This document shows positions 37,536-48,584 of a DNA stretch of 64,000 nucleotides, one piece after another. Within the stretch, counting starts at the first letter, position 1. Every line of letters begins with the position of its first letter. Below the pieces are notes generated by a model. It was not told where the DNA came from, made no database searches, and saw only the letters and a program-made list of their open reading frames with translations. A program made the position numbers and the translations under genes. This stretch comes from Clostridium sp. MSJ-8 (GTDB lineage Bacteria; Bacillota; Clostridia; Clostridiales; Clostridiaceae): positions 1 to 64,000 of the forward strand of contig NZ_JAHLQH010000028.1 in assembly GCF_018918325.1 (NCBI RefSeq). The letters run 5' to 3'.

Positions 37536-37885
37536 TTTATACCTCTATGTTTATCTCTAATTTTATCTAAAATTAGTCTTCTTACTACTGCAAAGTTATC
37601 AAATATTCTTCCACCAAACACTATTACTGCTGCCATATATATTGGAATTCCAAGCTTATCTCCTAAAAATGCAAGTGCTGCTGCAAGTATAGCATTTCCA
37701 AAAAATCCAGATATAAATATATCTGCTCTAAAATTATCCGCTAAATTAGCTCTTATAGCTCCAAAAACTGAATCAAGACATGCTAGTATAGCTACTGACA
37801 TATATGATGAAAAAGCTACTGGAATGTTAACATCTACAAGAAAGCCTAATAAAACACCTACTAATAATCCTACTACCGCTATCAT
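37532..37885 (-). CDS. sbp: Small basic family protein (DUF1290)
   Basis: A 117-residue membrane protein with three helices, of the SBP/DUF1290 type: MIAVVGLLVGVLLGFLVDVN, LDSVFGAIRANLADNF and the Arg-containing end. It lies between two DUF881 genes, the standard order next to ftsQ. Its biochemical role is not known. Confidence 0.92.
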   Translation of the reverse strand: MIAVVGLLVGVLLGFLVDVNIPVAFSSYMSVAILACLDSVFGAIRANLADNFRADIFISGFFGNAILAAALAFLGDKLGIPIYMAAVIVFGGRIFDNFAVVRRLILDKIRDKHRGIK

Positions 37886-37896
37886 ATATATCCTCC

Positions 37897-38622
37897 TTAA
37901 TTTTCTCCTGTTACTGCTGTTACATAATCATTTCTAAGTGCTTGAGTTGTTTTCTTAAGTACCAAATTATCATATTCATCAATTTTTACATCATAATAAT
38001 TATAATTACCATAAGTAAATGTTTGAAAATCCAACCCTGCTTTCATAGATTTTATATCACCTATTGCCTCTATCACTATATCCTCAGTAGGAATTATTCT
38101 TCCTGCAGAACCTATCCATATGTAATTACCTGATACCTTTATTCCTGTTTGTTGAGTAATTCTATATCCATTTATTGATATTGCTTCAGCCTTTGAAAAC
38201 CACAATGTGTTTACAATTGATACTAAATCTGCATCTGATAAAGTTGAAGTACTATCAGCTATGTTTGAATTGAATAGATTAGTTTTTAATGATAATTTAA
38301 TTTTTATACCTGGTCCTTGTGCATCTACTAATCCTAATTGCAATCTAGAATTATCTAATTGTTTTTTTATCTCTTGTTCTACATTACCACTAACTACTTG
38401 TTGCTCTAAATCAGTTAATTTTTTGTTTAACTCGTCATTTGTTTCTTGTAATTGTTTCTTTTCCTTCTTTAAGCTCTCAACTTCATCTAATATATCACTA
38501 TTAGAATAATTACCACTTTGAGCCTTTTTATTAAGTGCTAATTCTTTGTATTGATACGCTAACAAGAAACCTAACAAAGAACAAACAATTGCTACTGCGA
38601 CTTGCGATTTATGTCTTTTCAT
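37897..38622 (-). CDS. DUF881 family protein
   Basis: A 241-residue protein paralogous to its neighbour two genes on. An N-terminal membrane segment (about 6-24) is followed by a coiled coil (about 40-80, DEVESLKKEKKQLQETNDEL) and the DUF881 domain with GPGIKIKLS and AISINGYRITQQTG. The ATG at 38622 follows a strong GAGGAGG site; an earlier in-frame codon at 38646 was rejected. It starts after ftsQ in the same transcript. Confidence 0.9.
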   Translation of the reverse strand: MKRHKSQVAVAIVCSLLGFLLAYQYKELALNKKAQSGNYSNSDILDEVESLKKEKKQLQETNDELNKKLTDLEQQVVSGNVEQEIKKQLDNSRLQLGLVDAQGPGIKIKLSLKTNLFNSNIADSTSTLSDADLVSIVNTLWFSKAEAISINGYRITQQTGIKVSGNYIWIGSAGRIIPTEDIVIEAIGDIKSMKAGLDFQTFTYGNYNYYDVKIDEYDNLVLKKTTQALRNDYVTAVTGEN

Positions 38623-38642
38623 ATTATCCTCCTCAAAATAAA

Positions 38643-39389
38643 TCACTTAAAATCTGGTGTTCCATCAAAGCCTACATTAATGTATTCTTTTGGTAAATCA
38701 CTTTTATAAATCAAAATAGCATCACTCATTTTGTCACGAATATTCTCATCTGCTCCTAAATAAACTGTTATGTCGTTTAAGGTCACACTAAGCTTAGATA
38801 AATCTGCTAAATTTACAGATGTTATTCTAAATTCTTCTTTATTATCTTCTATAATACCTTGTTCATCATATAATTCATTTAATACTGCAATCATCCTAGA
38901 ATTATCTAACACTTTATCTCCAAGCTTTTTCTTAGATAAATCCACTCCAGTTATTTTTATATATTCGTCACTATCTAATTTGTTTTTATTTTCTAGATAT
39001 ATAAGATCACTACTTATTATGGAATACGCATTATTATTCTCTATATAAAATAGACCTTTTGCTTCTTCCACATTTATTACTAATGTTTTCGGAAATTTTC
39101 TTGTAATCTTAAGTTGTTCAACATATGGATTTTTCTTAAGTATTTTTTCTAAATTATTTTTATTAAAAGTTACTAAATTCTTACCTTTAACTGATTCTGA
39201 TTTATCTAAGATATAATCTTCTGTTATCAGATTGTTGCCCTCTAAAACTACCTTATTAATTATAAAATAATCTGTATAAAAAACAATATATAGAGCAACT
39301 CCCATTAATAGAATTAAGAAAAAAATAATTTTTTTTAATAACTTCTTTCTTTTTGCTTTTCGTATATATGCATTTTCTATTTTTTTCAT
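38643..39389 (-). CDS. ftsQ: Cell division protein FtsQ/DivIB
   Basis: A 248-residue bitopic divisome protein: basic cytoplasmic tail, membrane segment at about 18-38, POTRA domain (about 46-108, with VVLEGNNLITEDYILDKSES) and a beta-rich domain ending IYKSDLPKEYINVGFDGTPD. A GGAGAAATTG site precedes the ATG. It begins a gene series separated from spoVE by a terminator at 39494-39544. Confidence 0.93.
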   Translation of the reverse strand: MKKIENAYIRKAKRKKLLKKIIFFLILLMGVALYIVFYTDYFIINKVVLEGNNLITEDYILDKSESVKGKNLVTFNKNNLEKILKKNPYVEQLKITRKFPKTLVINVEEAKGLFYIENNNAYSIISSDLIYLENKNKLDSDEYIKITGVDLSKKKLGDKVLDNSRMIAVLNELYDEQGIIEDNKEEFRITSVNLADLSKLSVTLNDITVYLGADENIRDKMSDAILIYKSDLPKEYINVGFDGTPDFK

Positions 39390-39493
39390 ACAATTTCTCC
39401 ACGTTAATATAATTATATAATAATAATACCACCATAATTATTTTTTTTCATCACCTTTTATAAATATAAACATTTTATATACTTTTCTATAGA

Positions 39494-39544
39494 GAAAAAA
39501 AATTCGCTTACAAGTACATTTTCATCTCATTCTTGTAAGCGAAT
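39494..39544 (-). terminator. Terminator downstream of spoVE
   Basis: ATTCGCTTACAAG (39502-39514) and its exact complement CTTGTAAGCGAAT (39532-39544) form a 13-base-pair stem, followed on the minus strand by about eight U. It lies 17 bases past the spoVE stop. Confidence 0.88.
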
Positions 39545-39560
39545 AACTTATTATAATTTA

Positions 39561-40706
39561 TTACAAAAGTGAATTGTTATTTATAGTTGATTCGTCTCTC
39601 TGTCTAGAAATATTGAGCAGAATTCCTATTGCAGACATCGTTATTAGGATAGAAGTACCACCATAACTTATAAAAGGAAGTGGAACTCCAGTAACTGGCA
39701 TCGATCCAGTAACAACTGCTATATTAATTATAGTCTGAACACCTATTACAGATGTAATTCCTATTGCCAATAATGTTCCAAACATATCTTTAGCATCAAG
39801 TCCTACTTTGATGCCTCTCCATATAAGTATCAAGAACAATATAATTATTACAAGGCATCCTATATAGCCCAATTCTTCTCCTATAATAGAAAAAATAAAG
39901 TCATTGTGTGGTTCTGGCATATATAAAGTTTTCTGTCTAGATTGACCTAACCCAAGACCAGTTATTCCTCCAGCACCTAATGCATAAAAGGATTGTATAA
40001 GTTGATATCCAGCATCTTGGGCATCTTTCCATGGGTCTAGGAAATTAAGTAACCTCTCTCTTCTATATGGTTCAAAATAGGCAAATGCTCCAACTGCTGC
40101 AAGTAATACGGGCATAATATACAAGAATAAATGTTTAATCCTTGCTCCATCACAAAAAAGCAATATAAATGTAACTATCATTATAAGTGTTGCTATACTT
40201 AAGTTACTCTGGTATAAACATAAACCTGCAAAAAAACCTCCAAAAGCTAAATAAGGAACAACTCCACTCCAGAACTTCTTGATTCCTTCTCCCTTATATG
40301 CCATATTGGTAGCTAAAAATAAAACTACTGCATACTTTGCAATTTCTGAAGGTTGAAGAGATAGTGGTCCTAATTGAATCCATCTCTGAGCCCCCTTAAC
40401 TGCTGGGAATAACTTAACTACTAACATAAGAGGTACAGATATAATAGCCAAGATTCCAGAAAATCTCCTCAATATATGATAGTCAAATCTCATAAAGAAA
40501 AACATAGCTATAAAACCTAACCCTGCTGCAAGAGACTGTTTAATCAAAAAAGCAGTACTACTACTATTATTATGCATTGCATAGTATGAACTAGCAGAAT
40601 ACACCATAACAACACCTATTGCTAGAAGCATAACAACTGAGTAGAAAATCCCATAATCTATTCTCCCAAGTTTATTTTTTTGTTTTTGGTGTTTCTTCTT
40701 CACCAT
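39561..40706 (-). CDS. spoVE: SEDS-family peptidoglycan glycosyltransferase (SpoVE/FtsW)
   Basis: A SEDS protein of 381 residues with about ten membrane helices that polymerises lipid II, usually with a class B PBP. Family motifs: GAQRWIQLGPLSLQPSEIAK, GLGLGQSRQKTLYMPEPHND, FIFSIIGEELGYIG and GVPLPFISYGGTSI. Located after mraY, in the same transcript as the spoVD-like PBP gene, its probable partner. Whether it serves division, sporulation or both cannot be decided here. Confidence 0.94.
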   Translation of the reverse strand: MVKKKHQKQKNKLGRIDYGIFYSVVMLLAIGVVMVYSASSYYAMHNNSSSTAFLIKQSLAAGLGFIAMFFFMRFDYHILRRFSGILAIISVPLMLVVKLFPAVKGAQRWIQLGPLSLQPSEIAKYAVVLFLATNMAYKGEGIKKFWSGVVPYLAFGGFFAGLCLYQSNLSIATLIMIVTFILLFCDGARIKHLFLYIMPVLLAAVGAFAYFEPYRRERLLNFLDPWKDAQDAGYQLIQSFYALGAGGITGLGLGQSRQKTLYMPEPHNDFIFSIIGEELGYIGCLVIIILFLILIWRGIKVGLDAKDMFGTLLAIGITSVIGVQTIINIAVVTGSMPVTGVPLPFISYGGTSILITMSAIGILLNISRQRDESTINNNSLL

Positions 40707-40730
40707 ACATACCCCTCCAGTTTTAATATG

Positions 40731-41705
40731 TTAAAAGGCAAATAATCCTATCAAGCATAAAATACATGTTACTATAGAAAATACTGTAACTATCTTAACC
40801 TCTGACCATCCACATTGTTCAAAGTGATGATGAATAGGTGCCATTTTAAAAATTCTCTTACCTGTTTTCTTAAAATAAGTTACCTGTATAACAACAGATA
40901 ATGTTTCAATTATATAAATCATACCTACTATTATAACCAAAAATGGTGATTTTAATACAAGAAGTATAGTAGATAATGCACCTCCTAGTGCCAAAGATCC
41001 TGTATCACCCATAAAAACTTTAGCCTTATATGCATTAAACTTCAAGAAACCTAATAAAGCTCCTACAAGTCCCACACAAAAAACTGCTACTGATGTATGA
41101 CCAGTATTATATGATACAACTCCGAAAAATGCCATTACAAGAATAGTTATTGAAGTTGCAAGTCCATCTAATCCATCTGTAAGATTTACAGCATTTGTAA
41201 TAGCTGTGAAATAGAAAATTACAAACGGAATATATAATATTCCAAAATCAACTGTTTTGTTTGTAAAAGGAATCATAATATCTGTTCCAATAACTTTATA
41301 TCCATATATGGCAAATACTAATGAAAAAATAAGTTGAAGAATAAATTTTTGTTTAGATGTTAACCCTTCATTTTCTTTATGAATTATCTTAAGCATATCA
41401 TCTAAAAATCCTATTATTCCAAAAGCTAACATACCATATAATACAACCATAGCTTCATCTGATAGTTTGTATCTCATAAATATCATAACCATAACAATCG
41501 ATACTATAAATATAATTCCACCAATAGTAGGTGTTCCGGCTTTTTTTTGATGACTTTTAGGTCCTTCTTTTCTTATGTTTTGTCCAAATTTAAGTTTGTG
41601 TAACATAGGTATAACTATCGGTCCTAACACTAATGATATGATAAGTCCTAATACTAAAGCTATGATAATCTTTCCTGAAATAAATTCATTAATTAATTCC
41701 GTCAT
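40731..41705 (-). CDS. mraY: MraY, phospho-MurNAc-pentapeptide transferase
   Basis: MraY makes lipid I at the cytoplasmic membrane from UDP-MurNAc-pentapeptide and undecaprenyl phosphate. The 324-residue, roughly ten-helix protein has the catalytic stretches [25 protein letters not shown] and the His motif [14 protein letters not shown]. It overlaps the end of murF by 17 bases. Confidence 0.97.
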   Translation of the reverse strand: MTELINEFISGKIIIALVLGLIISLVLGPIVIPMLHKLKFGQNIRKEGPKSHQKKAGTPTIGGIIFIVSIVMVMIFMRYKLSDEAMVVLYGMLAFGIIGFLDDMLKIIHKENEGLTSKQKFILQLIFSLVFAIYGYKVIGTDIMIPFTNKTVDFGILYIPFVIFYFTAITNAVNLTDGLDGLATSITILVMAFFGVVSYNTGHTSVAVFCVGLVGALLGFLKFNAYKAKVFMGDTGSLALGGALSTILLVLKSPFLVIIVGMIYIIETLSVVIQVTYFKKTGKRIFKMAPIHHHFEQCGWSEVKIVTVFSIVTCILCLIGLFAF

Positions 41706-43062
41706 TTTCTATTCTCCTTAATTCATTTACTATTTCTTCATATTTCATTCCTCTTGATGCCTTAACCAATATAACATCTTCTTTTAAAATATTATTTTTT
41801 AAATTATTGATTAATTCTTGTTTTGTATTATATACCTCAATAGTATCACTTCTATACCCTGCTCTATAATCTTCTCCATAATCTCCTGTAACTATAAGTA
41901 AATCCACTTTATCTCTAGCATATTCTGCTACATCCTTATGAGCTTTTTTAGATTCCTCACCTAATTCAAGCATAGTTCCAAGTATAGCAACTTTTCTCTT
42001 GCCTTCTGCATTGTATAAAACATCTATAGCTGCTTTCATAGAATCTGGACTTGCATTATAACAATCATTTATTATTGTTATATTATCTCCTTTTATGAAT
42101 TCAAGTCTCATAGAAGTATTTTCAATATTATTTAATCCTTTTTCCATCTCATCATAAGATACTCCTAACTTATTTGCTGCAGCAATCGCTAGTAATGCAT
42201 TTAATACATTATGAGCTCCTATCATATTAAGTGTAAACTTATGGTTTACTCCATTATGTGATACAGTAAACTGTGTGCTTTCATTAGTTGCTATTATATC
42301 TGTAGCATAATAATCACACTCTTCATTTAAACCTGTTTTAAGCAAGGTATATTCTTTAGGTAGTAGATCATTTAAATAATCACTTTCTGCATTTACAATA
42401 AGAGTATTATCTTTAGTAAAGAAATCTGTTATTTCTAATTTTGCTTTTAGTATGTTTTCTCTAGTTTTAAGATTTTCTATATGAGATAATCCTATATTAG
42501 TTATTAATGCTATATCTGGTCTAGCACAATTAGCTAAGGTATGTATCTCTCCTAAATTACTCATACCAAGTTCTAAAACAGCCACATCATATGTACTGTC
42601 TAATTGTAATATCATAAGAGGCATTCCTATATGATTATTAAAGTTTCCTTTTGTCTTAAAGACTTTATATTTCTCGCTCAAAAAAGCTGCAACTAGATCC
42701 TTAGTTGATGTTTTCCCACAAGATCCTGTTACTCCAACTACCTTTATCCCTAACTTTTCTCTATAAAATTTTGCAAGAGATAATAAAGCTTCATTACAAT
42801 TATTAACCTTTATAATTGTCTTTTTATCTCTATAATCGTCAACATCTATAAATACTTCATCTATTATAGCTATAGATGCCCCTTTATCAAATGCATCTTT
42901 TATATATTTATTACCATTAAAATTATCTCCTTTTAATGCTAAAAATATATTATTCTCTTGAATCTTCCTAGTATCAGTTGATAATTCATTAAATTCAATA
43001 CTTCCCTTTGTTAATACCTCGCCTTCTAAGCCATTTACTAACTCATTAAAACTAAGTTCCAA
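41689..43062 (-). CDS. murF: MurF, UDP-MurNAc-tripeptide:D-Ala-D-Ala ligase
   Basis: Adds D-Ala-D-Ala to the muropeptide precursor. The 457-residue protein has the Mur ligase P-loop [12 protein letters not shown] (about 112) and the ligase middle domain with [15 protein letters not shown]. The start is TTG (43060-43062), 9 bases after a GAAAGGATG site. It follows murE after a 69-base gap that contains an intercistronic hairpin. Confidence 0.96.
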   Translation of the reverse strand: MELSFNELVNGLEGEVLTKGSIEFNELSTDTRKIQENNIFLALKGDNFNGNKYIKDAFDKGASIAIIDEVFIDVDDYRDKKTIIKVNNCNEALLSLAKFYREKLGIKVVGVTGSCGKTSTKDLVAAFLSEKYKVFKTKGNFNNHIGMPLMILQLDSTYDVAVLELGMSNLGEIHTLANCARPDIALITNIGLSHIENLKTRENILKAKLEITDFFTKDNTLIVNAESDYLNDLLPKEYTLLKTGLNEECDYYATDIIATNESTQFTVSHNGVNHKFTLNMIGAHNVLNALLAIAAANKLGVSYDEMEKGLNNIENTSMRLEFIKGDNITIINDCYNASPDSMKAAIDVLYNAEGKRKVAILGTMLELGEESKKAHKDVAEYARDKVDLLIVTGDYGEDYRAGYRSDTIEVYNTKQELINNLKNNILKEDVILVKASRGMKYEEIVNELRRIENDGIN

Positions 43063-43094
43063 GTGTAATCATCCTTTCAAAATCTAATAAATAT

Positions 43095-43121
43095 TGTCAG
43101 TTAATAATATATTAACTGACA
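43095..43121 (-). repeat. Intercistronic hairpin between murE and murF
   Basis: TGTCAGTTAAT and ATTAACTGACA form a perfect 11-base-pair stem around AATAT. It lies between the murE stop (43132) and the murF start (43062). No U-run follows, so it is more likely an mRNA-stability or processing element, or a weak attenuator, than a terminator. Confidence 0.6.
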
Positions 43122-43131
43122 TTAAAACACT

Positions 43132-44583
43132 TTATCTTGAAGATAATATTTCATCTATTACTTCTCTTTCGTCGAAATGAATCTTACCAGTTTTTAATAT
43201 TTGATAATCTTCATGACCCTTTCCAGCTATTACCACTACATCTCCAGGTTCTGCAATATCAATAGCTTTAGCTATAGCATCCTTTCTATTTTCTACCACA
43301 ACATAGTTGTCCTTGTCAATACCTGCAACTATATCATCAATAATTGCACTTGGATCTTCTGTTCTAGGATTATCTGATGTGATTATCGCTATATCACTTA
43401 AATCCACACCTATTTTACCCATTTGTGGTCTCTTTACCTTATCTCTATCTCCACCACAACCAAATACAGATATTAATCTGTTCTTTGTAAATCCTCTTGC
43501 AGTTTCAAGAATATTTTCTAATCCATCTGGTGTATGTGCATAATCTAATATAATAGTATATGGAAGATTAAACTTTTTACCTGCCATTTCACATCTACCA
43601 GGAACTACTATTTCTGATATACCTTTTTTGATACTTTCAATAGAGATACCAAGTTCATTCATGCAAGCAATTACACCTAACGCATTATATATGTTAAATT
43701 CTCCAGGCATACCAACTCTGAATTCTTCTACATTATTATTAACTTTTAATTTAAAATCAATATGAGTTGCTCCAAATGCTTCATCATATGCTTTATAAGC
43801 ACTTTCATTCTTTATTGATATAGTTTTACATTCATATCCCTTTTCCTTACATAGATCATATACTTTCTCGCCATACTCATTATCAACATTTGTTATTCTT
43901 ATTTTAGAATTATCAAATAATTTGAATTTTGCATTAAAATAATTTTCAAATGTTTTATGAAAATCTAAATGATCTCTTGTAAGATTAGTAAATATGCCTG
44001 CTTCAAATTCTATTCCATAAACTCTATCTAAAGCTAATGAATGAGATGAAACTTCCATAACACAATATTCGCAATTTGAATTCACCATTTCACTAAACAA
44101 TTCTTGTAGTTCTAATGATTCTGGAGTAGTTCTTTCTGTATCTATTTTTTTGTTACCTATATAATTAGCTATTGTTCCTATAAGACCAACCTTTTTTCCT
44201 TCTTCTTCAAGAATTGTTTTTATCATAAATGCAGATGTAGTTTTTCCATTAGTTCCTGTCACACCAATTATCTTCATTTTTTTGCTTGGATTATCATAAT
44301 AGTTAGCTCCCATAACAGCTAATGCTTTTCTAGTATCTTGAACTTTTATTATAGTTATATTTTCTTTTGTTTCTACTAGATCTTCACAAATTATAACTGT
44401 TGCACCTAGTTGTACAGCTGAATCAACATATTTATGTCCATCTGATGCAAATCCCTTTATACATACAAAAACATCATTTTCCTTTACTTTTCTACTATCA
44501 TAATTGATTTTTTGTATATCTACATCTACACTACCTTTTATCACTTCATAATCTAGTCCTTGTAATACCTTACTTAATATCAT
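43132..44583 (-). CDS. murE: MurE, UDP-MurNAc-dipeptide:diaminopimelate ligase
   Basis: The third amino acid ligase of peptidoglycan synthesis. The protein has P-loop [13 protein letters not shown] and the selectivity motif DNPRTEDP near the C-terminus. DNPR is typical of meso-diaminopimelate-specific enzymes. A GTG at 44592 lies inside the GAGGTG ribosome site; the ATG at 44583 is 7 bases from it and was chosen (483 residues). It follows the spoVD-like gene. Confidence 0.96.
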   Translation of the reverse strand: MILSKVLQGLDYEVIKGSVDVDIQKINYDSRKVKENDVFVCIKGFASDGHKYVDSAVQLGATVIICEDLVETKENITIIKVQDTRKALAVMGANYYDNPSKKMKIIGVTGTNGKTTSAFMIKTILEEEGKKVGLIGTIANYIGNKKIDTERTTPESLELQELFSEMVNSNCEYCVMEVSSHSLALDRVYGIEFEAGIFTNLTRDHLDFHKTFENYFNAKFKLFDNSKIRITNVDNEYGEKVYDLCKEKGYECKTISIKNESAYKAYDEAFGATHIDFKLKVNNNVEEFRVGMPGEFNIYNALGVIACMNELGISIESIKKGISEIVVPGRCEMAGKKFNLPYTIILDYAHTPDGLENILETARGFTKNRLISVFGCGGDRDKVKRPQMGKIGVDLSDIAIITSDNPRTEDPSAIIDDIVAGIDKDNYVVVENRKDAIAKAIDIAEPGDVVVIAGKGHEDYQILKTGKIHFDEREVIDEILSSR

Positions 44584-44619
44584 ATCTATCACCTCAAAAT
44601 TAACTTTAATTTGTATTTT

Positions 44620-46812
44620 TTAATCTTCTACACTTTTTCCTAGTGTTAATACTGCTGATGTACCTTTTTGAATAAGCTCTCCTTGTGAAATACTTTGTTT
44701 CACTACAGTACCATCTGAACCAGAAATAGTATATTTAATTCCTAACGAATCTAAAAGTTTTTTAGCATCTTCTATTGTATATCCTTCAACAGCTGGCATT
44801 ATTACATCTGTATTAGCTTTTCCAGATGTCTTTAAAGTTATTTTAGAACCTTCTTTAACTGTATATCCTGGATATGGAGAAGATGATAAAACTGTGCTAC
44901 CACTTCCTTTAACTTCATAAGTAAGTTTAGCATTATCTAATGCTTTCTTAGCTTCATCTAATGTTAATCCTCTCACTTCTGGTACAACAACATTTTTTGC
45001 AACAGCAATATTATTTTCTTCATCATATTTACTATCTAAGTAATTAAATAATTCTGTAAATAATATTTTAGCATAAGGAACACATACCTGACCTGCATAA
45101 TACACTCCAGTACTAGGTTCATCTACTGTTATCATAATAGTAACCTTAGGATCATCAACAGGAGCCATTCCAACAAATGAAGATATGTATTTTCCTGATT
45201 GATAAACACCATTTATAACCTTTTGTGCTGTACCTGTTTTTCCACCTATTCTATACCCTTCCATAAATGTCTGAGAAGCAGATCCTCCAGTTACAACTCT
45301 CTCTAAATACTCTCTTAATTCTGCTGTATTATCCTTTGATGCAACTTTTCTTGTATTAGGTTCAAATTCTCTATCTATTATAGTATTATTATTATCATCT
45401 GTATGACCTATTTCTCTCATTATATGTGGTTGAATCCAAGTGCCACCATTCGCAACAGCATTAAAAGCCGCCATATATTGTACTGAATTTACAGTATTTG
45501 TTTGTCCAAATGCTATAGTTGCAAGGTCTGTTACGGATATATCTTCTGGTTTCTTTACAATTCCTGATGCTTCTCCTGGAAGATCAATTCCTGTAAGCTT
45601 TCCAAATCCAAATTTATCAATGTATTCACATAGTTTTTCTTTACCAATTTTTTCACCTAATTGCATAAATCCAACATTACATGAGTTTTGAATTATATCT
45701 CCAAAATGTTGTGTACCATGTCCATCCGTATCCCAACACTTTATAAAATTTGATCCAAAATGCAAACCACCTGTACATGTAAATGTATCTGAATCTGAAA
45801 CTAAATTTTCTTCCATTGCTGTTATAGCTGTTATAACCTTAAAGATTGAACCTGGTTCAAATGTATCATTTACAAGTCTATTTCTCCACATTTTTTGCAA
45901 TTTTTCTGAATCATTTTCACCTTGATAATTTTCAATTCCATCATATGGATTATTAGGATCATAACTAGGACTATTTGCCATAGCTAATATTTCTCCTGTC
46001 TTTGGATCCATAACTAAAACTGAAGCAGCAACTGCCTTATGTTCTTCTTGTGCCCTTTTAGCTATAGTTTCTGCAAAATACTGAATATTAGAATCTATAG
46101 TTAAATATACATCTTTACCATCTACCGGGTCAGTAAATTGAGATACTGTATATGGTAAATCTTCAGCAGCATTATCAATCTCTGTTATCTTAACTCCAGG
46201 TACTCCTGAAAGCTCATCATCATATTCAAGTTCAACTCCTGTAAGTCCTTCTCCATCAATATTTGTACATCCTAATACATGAGATAAAAAATCATTATTA
46301 GGATAATATCTTTTAGTATCTGATGATACGATAACCCCTGTTATCTTAAGTGCTTTTACCTTATCTGCAACATCTTTCTCTATTCTTCTAACTAATGTTG
46401 CTGATCCAGCTGCCGAGCCATTAGATAACTTAGTATTTAACTTATCTAATACTTTTTGTTCCTCTATCCCTGTTGCTTTTGCTATAAGGGGAGCTATATC
46501 TTCCATATTATTATATTGTTTACTTGCCTTTAAATAGCTTCTTATAGAATTCAAATCAAAATCAACTCTATATACATTTGCAGACATTGCAAGAACTGTT
46601 CCATTTCTATCTAAAATATCTCCTCTTCTTGCTGCAATTGTAACTTCACTTGTCCACTGCTCATTAGCCAATGCTGAATACTCATCATGTTTTATTATCA
46701 TAATGTATCCAAGTCTTATAGTTAAAGCTGTTACCAATACTGTTAATGTCCCTAATGCTATCATAATTCTTTTTTTTATCTGGGATCTATCTCTTATATT
46801 CTTTCTATTCAC
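44620..46812 (-). CDS. spoVD: SpoVD-like class B PBP with two PASTA domains
   Basis: A 730-residue transpeptidase. One membrane helix (about 15-39), pedestal/dimerisation region, transpeptidase domain with S322-I-F-K325 in PGSIFK, an SxN motif in NSCNVGFMQ, KTGTAQ near 537, and two C-terminal PASTA repeats (about 612-670 and 671-730). The GTG start follows a GGAGGAAT site. In SpoVD the partner is SpoVE, which is encoded four genes further on. The promoter at 46909-46937 looks vegetative, so it may also serve division, and no second PBP is present in the cluster. Confidence 0.93.
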   Translation of the reverse strand: MNRKNIRDRSQIKKRIMIALGTLTVLVTALTIRLGYIMIIKHDEYSALANEQWTSEVTIAARRGDILDRNGTVLAMSANVYRVDFDLNSIRSYLKASKQYNNMEDIAPLIAKATGIEEQKVLDKLNTKLSNGSAAGSATLVRRIEKDVADKVKALKITGVIVSSDTKRYYPNNDFLSHVLGCTNIDGEGLTGVELEYDDELSGVPGVKITEIDNAAEDLPYTVSQFTDPVDGKDVYLTIDSNIQYFAETIAKRAQEEHKAVAASVLVMDPKTGEILAMANSPSYDPNNPYDGIENYQGENDSEKLQKMWRNRLVNDTFEPGSIFKVITAITAMEENLVSDSDTFTCTGGLHFGSNFIKCWDTDGHGTQHFGDIIQNSCNVGFMQLGEKIGKEKLCEYIDKFGFGKLTGIDLPGEASGIVKKPEDISVTDLATIAFGQTNTVNSVQYMAAFNAVANGGTWIQPHIMREIGHTDDNNNTIIDREFEPNTRKVASKDNTAELREYLERVVTGGSASQTFMEGYRIGGKTGTAQKVINGVYQSGKYISSFVGMAPVDDPKVTIMITVDEPSTGVYYAGQVCVPYAKILFTELFNYLDSKYDEENNIAVAKNVVVPEVRGLTLDEAKKALDNAKLTYEVKGSGSTVLSSSPYPGYTVKEGSKITLKTSGKANTDVIMPAVEGYTIEDAKKLLDSLGIKYTISGSDGTVVKQSISQGELIQKGTSAVLTLGKSVED

Positions 46813-46908
46813 TTCTATTCCTCCAGATGTTTTTTTGATTCTCTTATAATATTATATTTTATAATATTAAATTTAACTATACAATTGTATAATTTTATTC
46901 TTCATGAA

Positions 46909-46937
46909 ATTATAATATATATAAATTTTGTAGACAA
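46909..46937 (-). promoter_or_regulatory. SigA-type promoter of the spoVD-murE-murF-mraY-spoVE transcript
   Basis: On the minus strand TTGTCT (46932-46937) and a perfect TATAAT (46909-46914) are 17 bases apart, about 100 bases upstream of the GTG start. A vegetative-type promoter for a gene named after sporulation is worth noting. Confidence 0.65.
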
Positions 46938-47079
46938 TATTTTTTTTAACCTAATTTAAGTTTAAAAAATGATATTGTTTTTTCAAAACTTCTACTTACT
47001 CCTATTCACACTAACTTTATGTTGCTTATAGAACTTTCTTTAATTCATAAGTAGATATTATAATGCCCTAAAGAGTGGC

Positions 47080-47122
47080 AAAAATATTAAATGCACTATT
47101 TTTATGATAGTGCATTTAATAT
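47080..47122 (-). terminator. Terminator overlapping the end of ftsL
   Basis: ATATTAAATGCACTA (47084-47098) pairs exactly with TAGTGCATTTAATAT (47108-47122); the 3' arm on the minus strand is followed by five U. The upstream arm is inside the last codons of the ftsL gene (stop at 47102). It probably separates mraZ-rsmH-ftsL from spoVD. Confidence 0.75.
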
Positions 47123-47611
47123 CTTAGACAAAAAGCCTTTATTTTTTACTTCTGCAGCTTTTTTATCTCTGTCATCTAATTTTTGAAAATAATTTTCTGA
47201 TAAATCTATTTCAACCATATTGTCCTTTGATGCAATAGTCATTCCTAAATCTTTTTCTGCTGTTGTTTTTATATTATCTAAAGATGAGCCTTTTAACAAA
47301 TCTATTTTTAATGCTTCATTTTCTAATTGTTCTGCCTTAATATCGCTATTAATTTTAGCTAATTCATTTTGCATAGAAAAAACTTTAGAATCCCTAAAAA
47401 TTGTTAAAACGCCCATTAAAAATATAAACATTGCTATTTGCATAATAGCCCTTCTATTCCTTTTTCTTTGTTCATTTAATCTTCTTTGTCTATTTTTTTT
47501 AGATCTTTGTAATTGTTTATATTTTTCTCTTTCTTGTTCAGTAGTTTTTCTTAAAGGTTTTCTTACAACGTTCCCATTAATTTCATATTCTTCTAATTTC
47601 TTTACTGCCAT
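47102..47611 (-). CDS. ftsL: FtsL-like septum formation protein
   Basis: A 169-residue bitopic protein with a strongly basic N-terminal tail (repeated RKR-type segments), one membrane helix (about 55-73) and a coiled coil with a septum-initiator-like DLGMTIASKDNMVEIDLSEN. Order rsmH-ftsL-PBP is standard, which supports FtsL. A GAGGGG site lies about 14 bases upstream. Similarity in this family is low, so the name rests on topology and location. Confidence 0.85.
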   Translation of the reverse strand: MAVKKLEEYEINGNVVRKPLRKTTEQEREKYKQLQRSKKNRQRRLNEQRKRNRRAIMQIAMFIFLMGVLTIFRDSKVFSMQNELAKINSDIKAEQLENEALKIDLLKGSSLDNIKTTAEKDLGMTIASKDNMVEIDLSENYFQKLDDRDKKAAEVKNKGFLSKILNALS

Positions 47612-47639
47612 AATAAATACTCACGCCCCTCATATACTT

Positions 47640-48572
47640 TTATATTCTCTCAATAACTCTAAGTTTTGCACTTCTACTTCTAGGATTTTCGTCAACTTCC
47701 TCTTTTGATGGTTCTATAGCTTTTCTACTAACCAATTTTACCAAAGGCTTTTTACCACATACACATATAGGAAATTCCTTAGGACAAGTACATGGGTTTG
47801 CTAATTCTCTAAATTTTAGTTTTACTATTCTATCTTCTAAGGAGTGGAATGTTATTATTGCCATTCTTCCACCTTCATTAAGTCTATTAACTCCATCTTC
47901 TATTGCCTTATTTAAAATAGTTAATTCACTATTAACTTCAATTCTTATTGCTTGAAAAGTTCTTTTAGCAGGATGTGGTCCATCTCGTCTTGCTTTTGCC
48001 GGAATTGCTGCTTTTATTATATCAACTAGCTCTAAAGTTGTTTCAATAGCTTTTTCTTTTCTTCTATTAACAATAAAATTTGCAATTCTTTTAGCGAAAC
48101 GTTCTTCTCCATAATCCTTAATTATTCTATATAGCTCTTCTTCTGAATAATTATTGACAACATCATATGCTGAAAAATCATTGTCTTTATTCATTCTCAT
48201 ATCAAGTGGTGCATCCTTCATATAACTAAAGCCTCTCTCTGCTTCATCTAATTGATAAGATGATACACCTAAATCCATAAGTATCCCATCAACCTTGGGT
48301 ATATTTAATTCTTCTAATATTGAGTCTATATTGTAAAAATTGTTATGTACATATCTTACATTATTATATTGTTTAAGTCTTTCTCCTGCTGCCTTAAGTG
48401 CATCTGTATCTTGATCTATTCCTACTAATGTGCCTTTATTACTAAGTCTCTTAAGTATCTCACTTGAATGACCTGCTCCACCTAAAGTACAATCAACGTA
48501 TATTCCATTTTCTTTTATATCTAGTGCTTCTAAGCACTCATTAAGTAATACTGAAACATGTTTAAATTCCAT
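47640..48572 (-). CDS. rsmH: RsmH, 16S rRNA m4C1402 methyltransferase
   Basis: Also known as MraW. The 310-residue enzyme has [19 protein letters not shown] (SAM-binding), [33 protein letters not shown] and [12 protein letters not shown]. It follows mraZ by 12 bases and carries an AAGGAG site. Cys-rich [15 protein letters not shown] lies near the end, as in many RsmH proteins. Confidence 0.97.
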   Translation of the reverse strand: MEFKHVSVLLNECLEALDIKENGIYVDCTLGGAGHSSEILKRLSNKGTLVGIDQDTDALKAAGERLKQYNNVRYVHNNFYNIDSILEELNIPKVDGILMDLGVSSYQLDEAERGFSYMKDAPLDMRMNKDNDFSAYDVVNNYSEEELYRIIKDYGEERFAKRIANFIVNRRKEKAIETTLELVDIIKAAIPAKARRDGPHPAKRTFQAIRIEVNSELTILNKAIEDGVNRLNEGGRMAIITFHSLEDRIVKLKFRELANPCTCPKEFPICVCGKKPLVKLVSRKAIEPSKEEVDENPRSRSAKLRVIERI

Positions 48573-48584
48573 ACATCTAACTCC

